From positions 310,001 through 374,000 of the forward strand of contig NZ_JAVIFT010000002.1 of NCBI RefSeq assembly GCF_031157355.1: 64,000 nt of DNA. The letters run 5' to 3'. The number at the start of each line of letters is the position of its first letter. The first letter of the stretch is position 1. Shown here piece after piece: positions 25,530-35,029 of the stretch. A program made the position numbers and the translations under genes. The notes beneath the pieces were generated by a model, which worked only from the letters and a program-made list of their open reading frames with translations, was not told where the DNA came from and made no database searches. Source of the stretch: Hyphomicrobium sp. LHD-15 (GTDB lineage Bacteria; Pseudomonadota; Alphaproteobacteria; Rhizobiales; Hyphomicrobiaceae).

Positions 25530-28250
25530 ATGGCCGATACGACACACACCGGGGAGAAGCGCCGCCCGTCGCCGAAGGCGCTTCTTGAGCTTGCCGCGAA
25601 GGAGCAGCGCGGCAAGCTCAAGGTGTTTCTCGGCATGGCGCCGGGCGTTGGCAAAACCTATGCGATGCTCGCGGGCGCGCGCGCGCTCAAGGCTGAGGGG
25701 ATGGATGTCGTCGTCGGCGTGGTGGAAACCCACGGCCGGTCGGAGACGGCCGCGTTGCTGGACGGGCTCGAGGTGCTGCCCCGGCGAACCGTTCCCTATC
25801 GCAACCGCACCCTGATGGAATTCGACGTCGATGCCGCCATCGCGCGGCGGCCCGAGCTGCTTCTCGTCGATGAATTCGCGCACTCGAACGCGCCGGACCT
25901 TGTGCATCCCAAGCGCTACCAGGACGTCGATGGCGTTCTGCAGGCCGGCATCAACGTCTGGACGACGCTCAACATCCAGCACCTCGAAAGCTTGACTGAT
26001 GTCGTCCAGCGGATCGCAGGCATTACGGTGCGCGAGACGGTGCCCGACAGAGTGCTCGAGCGGGCCGATGAAATCGTCATGGTCGATCTGCCGCCGGAGG
26101 AGCTGATCCAGCGTCTCAAGGACGGCAAGGTCTACTTGCCCGAGAATGCACGCCGGGCGATCGACAAGTTCTTCCAGCCGAGCAACCTGACGGCGCTGCG
26201 CGAGCTCGCGCTCCGGCGAACCGCTGATCGCGTCGACGAGCAGATGCTGTCGGAATTGCGCCGGCAGGGGATCGAAGGTCCATGGCCGACAGCCGAGAGG
26301 TTGCTCGTCTGCGTTGGCGGGGACGAGCGGAGCGAAGTTGTGGTGCGGGCGGCGGCGCGCATGGCTTCCGCGCTCAAGTCCGAATGGATCGCCGTTCACC
26401 TCGTGCAGAGCGACCGGGAAAGTACGGATCGAGGGGCGGTGCGGCGTATGGAGAAAGCCATGCGTCTCGCGGACCGGCTCGGGGCGACGACGGTCCGTCT
26501 CAGCGGCAAGGATCTCGCGGCTGAAGTGCTCGCCTACGCCAAGCGCAACAACATAACGCAGATCGTCGTCGGGCGGTCGCGACCGAGTTTCCTCAATAGC
26601 TTGTTTGGCCGTTCGCTATCGTCCGCGCTGATGTCTGCGGCCGCGGGTTTGTCGGTAACGGTGGTTGCTTCGGACGATGTGCGCCCGAGGTCGCTGTGGC
26701 CTCAGTTACCGGATGCACGGGCGGCTTGGACCGGCGGGATCGCGGCCCTGATCGCGGTGGGGCTTGGCGTTGCGGCGGGTCAGCTCTTGGAGCAGGTTAC
26801 GCAGCTCCCCAACCTTTCGATGGTGTTTCTGTTCGCGGTGCTGCTGTGCGCGTTGCGGTTCGGAATTTTCTCGGCTGTGGTGGCGGCGGCGCTCTCGTTT
26901 GTTGCCTACAACTTTTTCTTCATCGAGCCGCGGACCACGCTCACGATCGCGTCTCCACACGAGCTTTTTGCGCTGCTCATTTTTCTCGTCGTGGCGATTA
27001 CGACGGGTGGCCTGGCCGGGCGGCTCAGAGAGCAGGCCACCGCCACGCGCGAGCGCGCCGAGGCAACCCAGGCGCTGTACGACTTTTCGAGAAAGCTGTC
27101 GGGGGCTCCGAAAATCGACGATGTGGTCTGGCTGCTGGCGGCGCAATCGGCGGCGGTGGTGAAAGGAAAGTCGGTCATTCTTCTGGAGCGCTCGGGCGAA
27201 CTCGTGCTCGAAGGTGGCTGGCCGCCCGAGGACACGCTCTCGACGGCCGATTGGGCTGCGGCCCGATGGGCGTACGAAAAGCGTGAGCCAGCGGGCCATT
27301 TCACCGGCACGTTGCCGTCAGCGCTCTATCATTTCCGCCCGTTGATTTCGTCCGGGGGCGCCGTTGGCGTCCTGGGTATTGCTTCTGAGGACGAGGAGGA
27401 CGTGTTGCCTTCCGCCACCGTCAGCGCGCTGCAATCCTTCGCCGATCAGGCTGCCACCGCGATCGAGCGTACGTACCTCGTGGAACAGGCGGCCAATGCG
27501 GCAACGGCTGCCGAGAGCGAGCGCCTGCGCGGCGCGCTTCTATCCTCGATCTCGCACGATCTCAGAACGCCGCTTGCCTCTATCCTCGGCTCGGCGACGA
27601 GCTTGCGCCAGCTCGGCGAGCGGATGCCGAGCCAGGATCGGGCGGACCTTCTCGCGACGATCGAGGAGGAGGCTAGCCGGCTGTCGGCGTTCGTATCAAA
27701 CCTCCTCGACATGACGCGGCTCGAGGCTGGCGCGCTCGATATCCGGCGCGACTGGGTTGATGTGGGGGATGCCGTGCGGGGCGCCGTTGCGCGGGCGGCC
27801 AAGAGCTTTCCGAAACGGCAAACGCAGACGTCTATCGACGCGGATCTTCCGTTGGTGCGTGGCGATGCGGCGCTCTTGGAGCAGGTTCTGTTCAATCTGC
27901 TTGATAACGCCGACAAGTATAGTCCGCCGAACTCTGTGACGCGGATCGCGGCTCTGACCCTTGCCGGTGAGGGTGGGGTTCGAATTACAGTTGCGGATGA
28001 CGGCATCGGAATTCCCGCAGAGGCGCTTTCAAAAATCTTCGACAAGTTCTATCGGGTGGCGGGCGGAGACGGCCGGGCACCCGGTACCGGGCTCGGTCTT
28101 TCAATTTCGGCGGCTCTCGTCGCGGCGATGGGTGGGACGATCACGGCGCGGAGCCCGGCTGCAAACGGCAAGGGCAGCGAGCTCGAGATCGTGCTGCCAG
28201 CAGGGCAAAGCGAAGCCGGCTCTTCAAGTGCTTCGAAGGAGGACGCATGA
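25530..28250 (+). CDS. kdpD: Osmosensitive K+ channel sensor histidine kinase KdpD
   Basis: A 906-residue KdpD. The N-terminal KdpD domain has the Walker-A motif GMAPGVGKTYAM (about residue 36) and DEFAHSNAPD. A universal-stress-protein domain follows (about 255-370), then four membrane helices (about 395-495), a GAF-like domain, and the kinase core with His676 in SSISHDLRTPLASILG and ATPase motifs NLLDNADKYSP and GTGLGLSIS. It senses K+ limitation and phosphorylates KdpE. It begins three bases after the kdpC stop and its stop overlaps the kdpE start by four bases. Confidence 0.97.
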   Translation: MADTTHTGEKRRPSPKALLELAAKEQRGKLKVFLGMAPGVGKTYAMLAGARALKAEGMDVVVGVVETHGRSETAALLDGLEVLPRRTVPYRNRTLMEFDVDAAIARRPELLLVDEFAHSNAPDLVHPKRYQDVDGVLQAGINVWTTLNIQHLESLTDVVQRIAGITVRETVPDRVLERADEIVMVDLPPEELIQRLKDGKVYLPENARRAIDKFFQPSNLTALRELALRRTADRVDEQMLSELRRQGIEGPWPTAERLLVCVGGDERSEVVVRAAARMASALKSEWIAVHLVQSDRESTDRGAVRRMEKAMRLADRLGATTVRLSGKDLAAEVLAYAKRNNITQIVVGRSRPSFLNSLFGRSLSSALMSAAAGLSVTVVASDDVRPRSLWPQLPDARAAWTGGIAALIAVGLGVAAGQLLEQVTQLPNLSMVFLFAVLLCALRFGIFSAVVAAALSFVAYNFFFIEPRTTLTIASPHELFALLIFLVVAITTGGLAGRLREQATATRERAEATQALYDFSRKLSGAPKIDDVVWLLAAQSAAVVKGKSVILLERSGELVLEGGWPPEDTLSTADWAAARWAYEKREPAGHFTGTLPSALYHFRPLISSGGAVGVLGIASEDEEDVLPSATVSALQSFADQAATAIERTYLVEQAANAATAAESERLRGALLSSISHDLRTPLASILGSATSLRQLGERMPSQDRADLLATIEEEASRLSAFVSNLLDMTRLEAGALDIRRDWVDVGDAVRGAVARAAKSFPKRQTQTSIDADLPLVRGDAALLEQVLFNLLDNADKYSPPNSVTRIAALTLAGEGGVRITVADDGIGIPAEALSKIFDKFYRVAGGDGRAPGTGLGLSISAALVAAMGGTITARSPAANGKGSELEIVLPAGQSEAGSSSASKEDA

Positions 28251-28939
28251 GCAGCGAACGCGTTCTCATCATCGACGACGAACCGCAGATCGTCCGCTTC
28301 CTGAGGCCGAGCCTTACGGCGGCCGGCTATGAGGTGGTGGTGGCTGTGACCGGCGGCGAAGCGCTGAAGGCCGCTGCAACCCAATCGCCCGATGTGATCG
28401 TGCTCGATCTTGGCCTGCCGGACATGGACGGAAAGGACGTGATCCGGGAACTTCGGAGCTGGAGCAAAATTCCGATCGTCGTGCTTTCGGCGCGGGATCG
28501 GGAGGCGGAGAAAATCGCGGCGCTGGATCTCGGCGCCGACGACTACATAAACAAGCCGTTCGGCATTGGCGAGCTGACGGCGCGCCTGCGGACAGCGCTC
28601 CGGCATGCGGCGCAGAAGTCGGGCGAGCAGACACGGCTCAAGGCCGGCGCACTCGATGTGGATGTTCTCGGCCATGCGGTGACGCTCGCGGGAAAGCCGG
28701 TCAAGCTCACGCCGAAGGAGTTCGAGCTGCTCGCGGTTCTGGTTCGCAACAGCGGGCGGGTTCTCACCCACCGGCAGATTCTCACGGCGGTCTGGGGGCC
28801 GGCCCATACCGAGGACCTGCAGTATCTGCGCGTGTTCATCGGCCAGCTTCGCCAGAAGCTCAAGCCATCTGCGCAGGCGCCCGACTATATTCTCACCGAG
28901 CCCGGCATCGGCTATCGGTTCAATGCCGAGATCGGGTAA
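28247..28939 (+). CDS. kdpE: Response regulator KdpE
   Basis: A 230-residue OmpR-family regulator, partner of KdpD. The receiver has the acidic patch IIDDEPQI, phospho-acceptor Asp54 in VIVLDLGLPD, LSARD and NKPFGIGEL. The winged helix has LTPKEFELLAVLV and LRVFIGQLRQKLKP. Phosphorylated KdpE activates kdpFABC transcription. It is translationally coupled to kdpD by an ATGA overlap and closes the kdp operon. Confidence 0.97.
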   Translation: MSSERVLIIDDEPQIVRFLRPSLTAAGYEVVVAVTGGEALKAAATQSPDVIVLDLGLPDMDGKDVIRELRSWSKIPIVVLSARDREAEKIAALDLGADDYINKPFGIGELTARLRTALRHAAQKSGEQTRLKAGALDVDVLGHAVTLAGKPVKLTPKEFELLAVLVRNSGRVLTHRQILTAVWGPAHTEDLQYLRVFIGQLRQKLKPSAQAPDYILTEPGIGYRFNAEIG

Positions 28940-28977
28940 GCTGTCGTTTTGTGGCCACCGCAGTCAGGACACTTTCA

Positions 28978-29187
28978 ATGGACGAGACGGCAATCGATCG
29001 GGCTGCAATGGGCCGGCTGGCCAAGGCACTCGCTTTCATTTGTGGCCCCGCGCATCCGACGACAATTGCCCTCCAGGCCGCGTCTGACAGCGGCTCCGAG
29101 CGAGATATCAAGGCAGCGCGATTGCTGTTTCTCAAGTTGAAACCGTCGGATCGCCGGTCCGCGCTGGCAATGCTCGACGATGCCTAG
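28978..29187 (+). CDS. Small conserved hypothetical protein
   Basis: A 69-residue mainly helical protein beginning MDETAIDRAAMGRLAKALAF. It has no membrane helix or signal. I recognise no family. ATG 28978 with AGGAC upstream is preferred to the in-frame GTG at 28951. It lies just after kdpE and its end overlaps the possible longer start of the YkgJ gene, hinting at one transcript. Confidence 0.55.
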   Translation: MDETAIDRAAMGRLAKALAFICGPAHPTTIALQAASDSGSERDIKAARLLFLKLKPSDRRSALAMLDDA

Positions 29188-29251
29188 TTTGGGTGAACTG
29201 AGTTTGCCGTTGCGGTTGGATGGAGCAGATCGTTTGAGCGAACCAGTCGTC

Positions 29252-29575
29252 ATGACTGATGAGACTGCCTCGCCTTGCACCGCGTGCGGGGCATGCTGCG
29301 CTTATTCTCGCGAGTGGCCGCGCTTCACGACCGAGAGCGATGAGGCGCTCGATCGCATTCCGAGCAAGTTCGTTGCCGAGAACCTTTCCGGCATGCGTTG
29401 CGAGGAGGAGCGCTGCACCGCCCTGGTCGGACGCATCGGCGTTGAGACCTCTTGCGCGATCTATGCGGACAGGCCTGATGTCTGCCGGGCGTGTCTGCCG
29501 GGCGACGATGCCTGTCAGATGGCCCGCGAAAGGCACGGTCTCCCGCTCATTCTTGCGGCTTCGTCTGGTTCTTGA
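29252..29575 (+). CDS. YkgJ-family cysteine-cluster protein
   Basis: A protein of about 107 residues with the metal-binding cluster PCTACGACCAYSREWPRF near the N-terminus and later Cys in MRCEEERCTAL, TSCAIYADRPDVCRAC and DDAC. This CxxCxxCC pattern defines the YkgJ family, thought to bind zinc or iron-sulfur; the role is unknown. An in-frame ATG at 29180 would add 24 residues and overlap the previous gene; neither start has a strong ribosome site. The 3' end overlaps the convergent gene by 29 bases. Confidence 0.8.
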   Translation: MTDETASPCTACGACCAYSREWPRFTTESDEALDRIPSKFVAENLSGMRCEEERCTALVGRIGVETSCAIYADRPDVCRACLPGDDACQMARERHGLPLILAASSGS

Positions 29576-30065
29576 GACCGGCGATCTGGATCAGGCTGCG
29601 CAGAAAGCCTTCGAAGTTGTTGGCGGTCCAGTCTCGCTTTGGAGAGTCACTGACAAGAGAGAAGCTTTTCTCCTCTCCGATCAGGCGAGCTTCGATGGTG
29701 AACGTCGTGGTGCCGTCGGACCACTCGACCTCGCGGCTGATCTGTAGCACGCGCACGCCGTCGAGCGTGCGGGCTTTGGGTTCGGTGATGCGCGCATCGC
29801 GAATGCGCCCCGAGCCTTTGTTGTTTTCGGCGAGGCGGCGATGATGCTTCTCGAACTCTTCGAGCGTCAGCGCCGTTCTGTGGGGTTGCGCCTTGTAGCT
29901 GACGACGGATCCTGCCGCGCAGATCTCGCTCGCGCATCGGTAATAGACGATGCCGTCCCGGCCTTCCTGCTGTTGCCATCCCTCGATCGCAAGCGCGACG
30001 GTCTCCTGCGCGGCGGCAGACCCGCACAGCAAAAGGATCGCAATCAGCGCGTACAAGCTTTTCAT
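29547..30065 (-). CDS. Secreted hypothetical protein
   Basis: A 172-residue exported protein: signal peptide MKSLYALIAILLLCGSAAAQ, then a mixed alpha/beta domain with two Cys close together (YYRCASEICAAG) that could form a disulfide, and the stretch TTTFTIEARLIGEEKSFSLV. No family recognised. The start at 30065 is set by the signal peptide. It is 124 bp downstream of tonB on the same strand but without evidence of shared function. Confidence 0.75.
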   Translation of the reverse strand: MKSLYALIAILLLCGSAAAQETVALAIEGWQQQEGRDGIVYYRCASEICAAGSVVSYKAQPHRTALTLEEFEKHHRRLAENNKGSGRIRDARITEPKARTLDGVRVLQISREVEWSDGTTTFTIEARLIGEEKSFSLVSDSPKRDWTANNFEGFLRSLIQIAGLKNQTKPQE

Positions 30066-30189
30066 CGCGGTCAATCCGTCGAACGATAGGGCTCGATCTT
30101 CAGTGCCAGCTCGTTCGCGTCTCGGCAAGGCTAGCCGGAGCAGAGGCTCCGTGCGGGTGTTGGTTTAAGCCGTATATCGCCGCTTTCCC

Positions 30190-31053
30190 TTACCGCAGCT
30201 TGAAGCGGACGGTCGTCCGGCGGCCCTGCGCGCCCTGTGGCGAGGGCTTGAAGCGCCATTTCTGGACAGCGGCAATCGTGGCGCTGTTGAAGATGCCGGG
30301 CGGGCTTGCCGAGACGACGCGCACGTTCGACACTGCGCCGGACGCGGAGACCGAATAGGCAACGACCACGTTGCCCTCGATCTTCTGGGCGCGCGCCCCA
30401 GTTGGGTAGGCGGGGCTCGCGCGATAGACCGGATTGGGGTCGAATTTTCCCTTAGACGATGCAGCTGCCTGTTGCTGTTGCTTGCTGTTGGACTTTTGAG
30501 CGGACTTGGCGACTGCGTCCTTCTCGTTGGCCTTATCCGCGATTTTCTGCTTCGGCTTGGCGGGTTTCGCTTCGGGTTCGGGCGTCGCTTTCTTGGGAAG
30601 CGTGACCTCGGGTTCAGGCGCTAGCGGGGCCTCCTCGATATCAGGCATCTCGGGTAGAGGCTCGGGAGTGGGTGCGGCCGTCGGCGACGCGTCCGGTATT
30701 TCGGCCACCTTCTCGGGCGTTGGCTCCGGCTCAGGCTGCGCTTCGGCGGCCCGACTAGCTTCGGGAGGTGTCTCCTCGGCGATATCGGCGGGCGACGGGG
30801 GTGGTGCCGCCATCTGGAATTGAGGCTGTTCGGACAGCTCCTGCTGGTCGGACGGGGATTCGGCGGCTAGCGATGGCAGATCCATCATGACCGCGCCGGA
30901 CGGCTCGTTGGTTTTCGGCTCGGCGGTGGGCCACGACATGAGCGCCACGACGCCAGCTGCCACATGCAGCGCTACGACCATGCTTGCCGCGCTGCTCCAT
31001 CGCGTCAGGCGGTGGGTGGCCGGTTCGAAATAGGCTTCGGCGTGCATCATCAT
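30190..31053 (-). CDS. tonB: TonB energy-transducing protein
   Basis: A 287-residue TonB. One N-terminal membrane helix (about residues 20-42) is followed by a long periplasmic Pro/Glu/Ala-rich spacer (about 60-175), a Lys/Gln-rich linker and the C-terminal TonB domain (about 205-287) with YRASPAYPTGARAQKIEGNV and VVSASPPGIFNSATIAAVQKW. It carries proton-motive energy from ExbB-ExbD to outer-membrane receptors. Its ATG overlaps the exbD stop by four bases. The receptor and phytase genes upstream suggest a dedicated energiser. Confidence 0.95.
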   Translation of the reverse strand: MMMHAEAYFEPATHRLTRWSSAASMVVALHVAAGVVALMSWPTAEPKTNEPSGAVMMDLPSLAAESPSDQQELSEQPQFQMAAPPPSPADIAEETPPEASRAAEAQPEPEPTPEKVAEIPDASPTAAPTPEPLPEMPDIEEAPLAPEPEVTLPKKATPEPEAKPAKPKQKIADKANEKDAVAKSAQKSNSKQQQQAAASSKGKFDPNPVYRASPAYPTGARAQKIEGNVVVAYSVSASGAVSNVRVVSASPPGIFNSATIAAVQKWRFKPSPQGAQGRRTTVRFKLR

Positions 31054-31511
31054 GGCCGTTCGGATGCTCCTCCGCCTTGGATGGGTGCGCTTGCCACATC
31101 CTCCAAGCCGACCAGTGCGACCTTGAGATAGCCGGCCGCGCGTAGCAGGTTCATCGCCCGCATCAGCTCCCCATAGGGAACGGTCTTGTCGGCGCGGAGG
31201 AAAATCCGCTGGGTTCGATCTCCCTTCGTTGCGCCGTCGAGAGCCTGTGCGAGCGCCCCGCTCGGGATCGCGTCGTTGCCGATGGTGAGTGAGAGATCGG
31301 CTTTGACGGTGACGAAGACGGGTTTGTCCGGCCGGGGTTGCGGCTTTGTGCTTGCGACCGGCAGATCGACGGGTACATCGACCGTGGAAAGTGGCGCTGC
31401 CACCATGAAGATGATCAGCAGCACGAGCATCACGTCGATAAACGGCGTGACGTTGATCTCGTGGTTTTCGGCCAAGTCGTCATTGTCGGATTTGTTGAGC
31501 CCGCCTGCCAT
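31050..31511 (-). CDS. exbD: Biopolymer transport protein ExbD
   Basis: A 153-residue ExbD with the N-terminal segment HEINVTPFIDVMLVLLIIFM, where the membrane Asp of the proton path lies (about residue 26), and a periplasmic C-terminal domain containing IFLRADKTVPYGELMRAMNLL and LVGLEDV. It works with ExbB and TonB. GGAG lies nine bases upstream of the ATG, and the gene sits between exbB and tonB with six- and four-base joints, so this is one operon. Confidence 0.96.
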   Translation of the reverse strand: MAGGLNKSDNDDLAENHEINVTPFIDVMLVLLIIFMVAAPLSTVDVPVDLPVASTKPQPRPDKPVFVTVKADLSLTIGNDAIPSGALAQALDGATKGDRTQRIFLRADKTVPYGELMRAMNLLRAAGYLKVALVGLEDVASAPIQGGGASERP

Positions 31512-31517
31512 CGGTCT

Positions 31518-32567
31518 CTACTCCGCCGCCTGCGACAGCGGGATCTTGTTTCCGCGATCGAGATCGCGAGAGACGAGCCGCAGAACCTCGGCGGCAGCTT
31601 CCGCCACCGACGCCTTGTAGGATGAGATCGACCGCGCAAACTGATTGTAGATGATGACCGCCGGGATTGCCGCGACGAGGCCGATAGCGGTGGCGAGCAA
31701 AGCTTCGGCGATACCCGGCGCAACGACGGCGAGGTTGGTCGTCTGGGATTCGGAAATGCCGATGAAGCTGTTCATGATGCCCCAGACGGTACCAAACAAG
31801 CCGACGAACGGCGCCGTAGAGCCGATGGTGGCGAGCACGCCAGTGCCGCTGTTCATGTTGCGCCCGGCGGCGAGCGTTAGCCCGTCGAGACGCGACGCAA
31901 CGCGCTCCTTGATGCCGGCCTTGTCGCCAATTCCGCTCGAGAGCGTCAGCTCGGTCGTTGCCATGGCGAGCAGGCCCTGCAAGACGCCGCGCTTGTCACC
32001 GACAGCCTGTCTGGCATCCGAAAGCGAGGTCGCGGCGGTCATAGCGCGCGATGCTTTTGCGAGTGACCGCTTGGCCCAAGCCAGTTCGATGCTTTTCGCT
32101 AGCCACACCGTCCAGGTGACCATGGATGCGAATGCGAGGCCGATCATCACGGCTTTGACGATGATATCGGCCGACATGAACATGTTCCACGGCGACAGAT
32201 CGTGAGGGAGTTGCGCGGGGCTGATATGACCTGTCGGCACAGGAGCATCGGCCGGGGTATCGCGGATGTCGGTTTGGGAGTGGGTTTCGGTCGGCGCGAT
32301 TGAGGCGGGGGCTTGCTCTTGCGGGGCGGTGACGGGTGCGGTCTCCTGCGGTGCCGCAGGTGTTACGGCCTGCGGCTCGGGTGCTGGCGCTGTGGTTGTG
32401 GGCGCGGATGGAGCGGTTTCAACTGGCGGCTGCAGTGCGGGGTCGCTGGTCTGAGCGGTGGCGAACGGCGATGCGGAGCAGGCAACGACCGCCAATGCGA
32501 GGACTGACATCGCAAGCCGGATGAAGTGGGAAGGACGAGAGCGACAGTTCAATCGCGATGCGGTCAT
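31518..32567 (-). CDS. exbB: Biopolymer transport protein ExbB with long N-terminal extension
   Basis: A 349-residue ExbB of the tonB-system MotA/TolQ/ExbB family. The N-terminus has a signal-like helix (ALAVVACSASPFATAQ) then about 75 Pro/Ala/Thr-rich periplasmic residues, as is common in alphaproteobacterial ExbB. Three membrane helices follow (about residues 135-158, 240-262 and 283-303) including the signature GTGVLATIGSTAPFVGLFG and LLATAIGLVAAIPAVI. The complex uses the proton gradient to energise TonB. It heads exbB-exbD-tonB, 128 bp downstream of the receptor gene. Confidence 0.95.
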   Translation of the reverse strand: MTASRLNCRSRPSHFIRLAMSVLALAVVACSASPFATAQTSDPALQPPVETAPSAPTTTAPAPEPQAVTPAAPQETAPVTAPQEQAPASIAPTETHSQTDIRDTPADAPVPTGHISPAQLPHDLSPWNMFMSADIIVKAVMIGLAFASMVTWTVWLAKSIELAWAKRSLAKASRAMTAATSLSDARQAVGDKRGVLQGLLAMATTELTLSSGIGDKAGIKERVASRLDGLTLAAGRNMNSGTGVLATIGSTAPFVGLFGTVWGIMNSFIGISESQTTNLAVVAPGIAEALLATAIGLVAAIPAVIIYNQFARSISSYKASVAEAAAEVLRLVSRDLDRGNKIPLSQAAE

Positions 32568-32608
32568 GGAGCTTGGTCCGTCTCTAAGGCGAAGGGATGA
32601 ACGAACAA

Positions 32609-32638
32609 GCTGACCACCGGCGTGGGCCGGTGATCAGC
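32609..32638. other. Strong hairpin before exbB
   Basis: GCTGACCACCGGC and GCCGGTGATCAGC pair over 12 of 13 positions around GTGG. It lies in the receptor-exbB gap and lacks a U-run, so it may stabilise an mRNA end or attenuate transcription rather than terminate it. Confidence 0.6.
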
Positions 32639-32659
32639 GAAAGGTTCAGTCGTTGCTCA

Positions 32660-32697
32660 AACGGTTTGCGAGGCTTGCAAGAGCCTCGCAGCCGTTA
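32660..32697 (-). terminator. Hairpin immediately after the receptor gene
   Basis: GCGAGGCT and AGCCTCGC pair perfectly around TGCAAG, extended by AACGG/CCGTT. On the minus strand it begins at the receptor stop codon and is followed by only a short T run, so a weak or partial terminator. Confidence 0.5.
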
Positions 32698-34881
32698 GAA
32701 TGCCTGCCGTACCGTCATCAGGAACAGACGGCCGCTGCGCTCACGCTCGACTTCGATCTCTTCCAGGGACTCGGTCCGGTCGAGCTCGTAGATTCTCTTG
32801 TTCTCGACCTTTTCCGCATCCAGCAGATTGGCGCCGGTGAAGCGGATGACCGTGGAGTTGGACAGGCGCGTTTCCCAGAAGGCTTCTAGGTTGCCCTCGT
32901 AGCTGAGCTTCTCGATCTCGTCGTATTCATAGGTCTCGGACTCGCCACGCTTCTGATAGGTGACGCCGAAGGTCGATTTCCACGACGGGAGGTTCTGGAT
33001 CAGGCCGATGTTGTAGACGTAGTTCGGCTGGTCGCGGAAACGGCGCTTTTGGCCGGGGAAAAGCGGATCGTCGACCTCGGAACGCAGCCAGGTGTAGTTG
33101 GCGGAGATGCTGGTATCCGGCAGACCGAGCGCGGTGAGCGGCAGGTCCACATCGACCTCGATACCCCAAGCGCGCGCATCGCCGACATTCTTGTAGGTCA
33201 GCAGCTTGCACTCGCTGCCGTCGCAATCGCTGCCCGGAAGATCGGTTCCGTCGCCGATCAGCTCGATCTTGTCCTTGATTGCGCGGTTGAAGAAGTTGAA
33301 TCCGAGGATGCCGCGGTCGCCGATCTTCTGGTCGAAGCCGACGTCGATGCCCCAGGCGGTTTCCTGATCGAGGTTGGGATTGCCCGCCGTGGCATACTTG
33401 TCGGTGGGCTCTTCCTCGAGAGTTGCCGGTGTGAGCATGTCGAAGCTCGGGCGCAGAACGGTGCGCGCGACAGAGAAGCGCAACATCGTCGTGTCGGTCA
33501 GAGCGTAGCGGACATGAGCCGACGGATTGAACTCGTCGGATGTCTTCTCGCCGGTGAAGTCCTCGCTCGAGAAGTCGCGCTCAGTGTGCTCATAACGAAG
33601 GCCGGTTTCGATCGTGAGGCCGGGCAGGAACGTCCACGTCGCCTTGACGTAAGGATCGATGCGGCGCTCCTCGATGTCGAAGAGGCCGTTATCGGCGATG
33701 TCGCCGTCCTCGGTTTGGCGGAAGTCGCGCGTCTTGATGCGTCCGTCCGTGCCGACCTTGACGGATACGATCTCGTTGAAGCGCGCGGTGTAAGCGAGCG
33801 TTCCGAACCAATCCTGGTCCAGCGTGTCCACGGTTTCCGTTGCGTCGAGATCGAACGGATCCGGCGGCTCGCTGACGTATTCCTTGGTTCCGAGGTTGTC
33901 GACGAAGCGGTTGTAGCCGACGATCACCTGGGCCTCGTCTTTCCCGACCGGAACGGTGTAATCGCCGACGATGCTCATGTTCTGCTGCACGATGCCTTCG
34001 TGCTGCTTGGCGATCTCGACCAGCGGGAATGCGCCGCCATCTTCTTCGTAAGTGGGCGTCAGCTCTTTTTCGTCGCGGTCGGTCAGGACATAGAAGCCGT
34101 AAAGCCGAAGGAGGCCGTCGCCGATCTTCTGTGCCACCTCGCCGTTGAAGGCATAATCGGTTCCGTCTCGGGTGTCTTCCTGGGTCGAGAACTCCTTGAG
34201 ATCGCCGCTGGCAGCGTCGAATATCTTGGTGTCCTTGAATTTCGGATTGCGGCGCTGCTGGACGTCAATGGACATCAGGTAAGATGTCTCACCGATGGTG
34301 TCGCCGTAGCCGACGGAGCCCGCGCCACGCAGTTCGTCGTCTTCGATGCCGAAACCGCTGCCGCGTACCCAGCCGCCCTTGATCTGACCGGCGCGCTTGA
34401 GCTTCGCGTTGACGGTGCCGCCGATGCCTTCCGAGGACATATCTGCCGACGGGCTGCGGATGACCTCGATGCCGTCGATCAATTCGGCCGGGATGCGGTC
34501 GACCATGAATACGCGGTCGTTGCCAGCACCCGTCATGTTCTGGCCGTTGACCTGAACCTGCGCGTAGTTCGACGGCAGGCCGCGCAGCTGTACCTGATCG
34601 TATTCGAGCACGTCGCTCGAGAAGCTGACGCCGGGCAAGCGCTTCAGCGCGTCACCGGCGGAAATCGGTTCGAAACGCTGAAAGTATTCGAGATCGTAAG
34701 AGAGCGTCGGCGAGACGGATTCGGTGCGATTGCGGGTGACGACGGTGCCGTACACGATCAGCTCGTCGGAGGTTTGAACGCCCGATGCATCCTGGGCATG
34801 GGCTGCGCCAACAGCCGTCAACGAGCCAAGCGCCGTCGTCAGCAGCAGAGAGGCTCTGCTGCACGCAATTTTCTTCCACAT
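32695..34881 (-). CDS. TonB-dependent outer-membrane receptor (putative phytate/organophosphate receptor)
   Basis: A 728-residue TonB-dependent receptor. A signal peptide ends GAAHAQ (about residue 29). A TonB-box-like DELIVYG follows (about residues 41-47), then the plug domain (about 55-170) with RLPGVSFSSDVLEYDQVQLRG and IEVIRSPSADMSSEGIGGTV, and a 22-strand-type barrel ending in Phe (TVRQAF). It imports a substrate across the outer membrane using ExbB-ExbD-TonB. The substrate is not readable from sequence, but the divergent gene is a beta-propeller phytase and the shared gap has PhoB-box-like repeats, so phytate or its breakdown products is the best guess. Confidence 0.93.
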   Translation of the reverse strand: MWKKIACSRASLLLTTALGSLTAVGAAHAQDASGVQTSDELIVYGTVVTRNRTESVSPTLSYDLEYFQRFEPISAGDALKRLPGVSFSSDVLEYDQVQLRGLPSNYAQVQVNGQNMTGAGNDRVFMVDRIPAELIDGIEVIRSPSADMSSEGIGGTVNAKLKRAGQIKGGWVRGSGFGIEDDELRGAGSVGYGDTIGETSYLMSIDVQQRRNPKFKDTKIFDAASGDLKEFSTQEDTRDGTDYAFNGEVAQKIGDGLLRLYGFYVLTDRDEKELTPTYEEDGGAFPLVEIAKQHEGIVQQNMSIVGDYTVPVGKDEAQVIVGYNRFVDNLGTKEYVSEPPDPFDLDATETVDTLDQDWFGTLAYTARFNEIVSVKVGTDGRIKTRDFRQTEDGDIADNGLFDIEERRIDPYVKATWTFLPGLTIETGLRYEHTERDFSSEDFTGEKTSDEFNPSAHVRYALTDTTMLRFSVARTVLRPSFDMLTPATLEEEPTDKYATAGNPNLDQETAWGIDVGFDQKIGDRGILGFNFFNRAIKDKIELIGDGTDLPGSDCDGSECKLLTYKNVGDARAWGIEVDVDLPLTALGLPDTSISANYTWLRSEVDDPLFPGQKRRFRDQPNYVYNIGLIQNLPSWKSTFGVTYQKRGESETYEYDEIEKLSYEGNLEAFWETRLSNSTVIRFTGANLLDAEKVENKRIYELDRTESLEEIEVERERSGRLFLMTVRQAF

Positions 34882-35029
34882 ACTGATATCACTCCCGCGC
34901 GAGGCTCGGCCTCGCAGTCCCCCAAAAGTACGCCCTTACTCAATCTCCGGAGTCGAATGCGGAAGCGATCGGTCGATCGCGCCTCGATTGCGAGCTCGTT
35001 CGAATGTCGATCCCGCTTAGACGGCTTAG

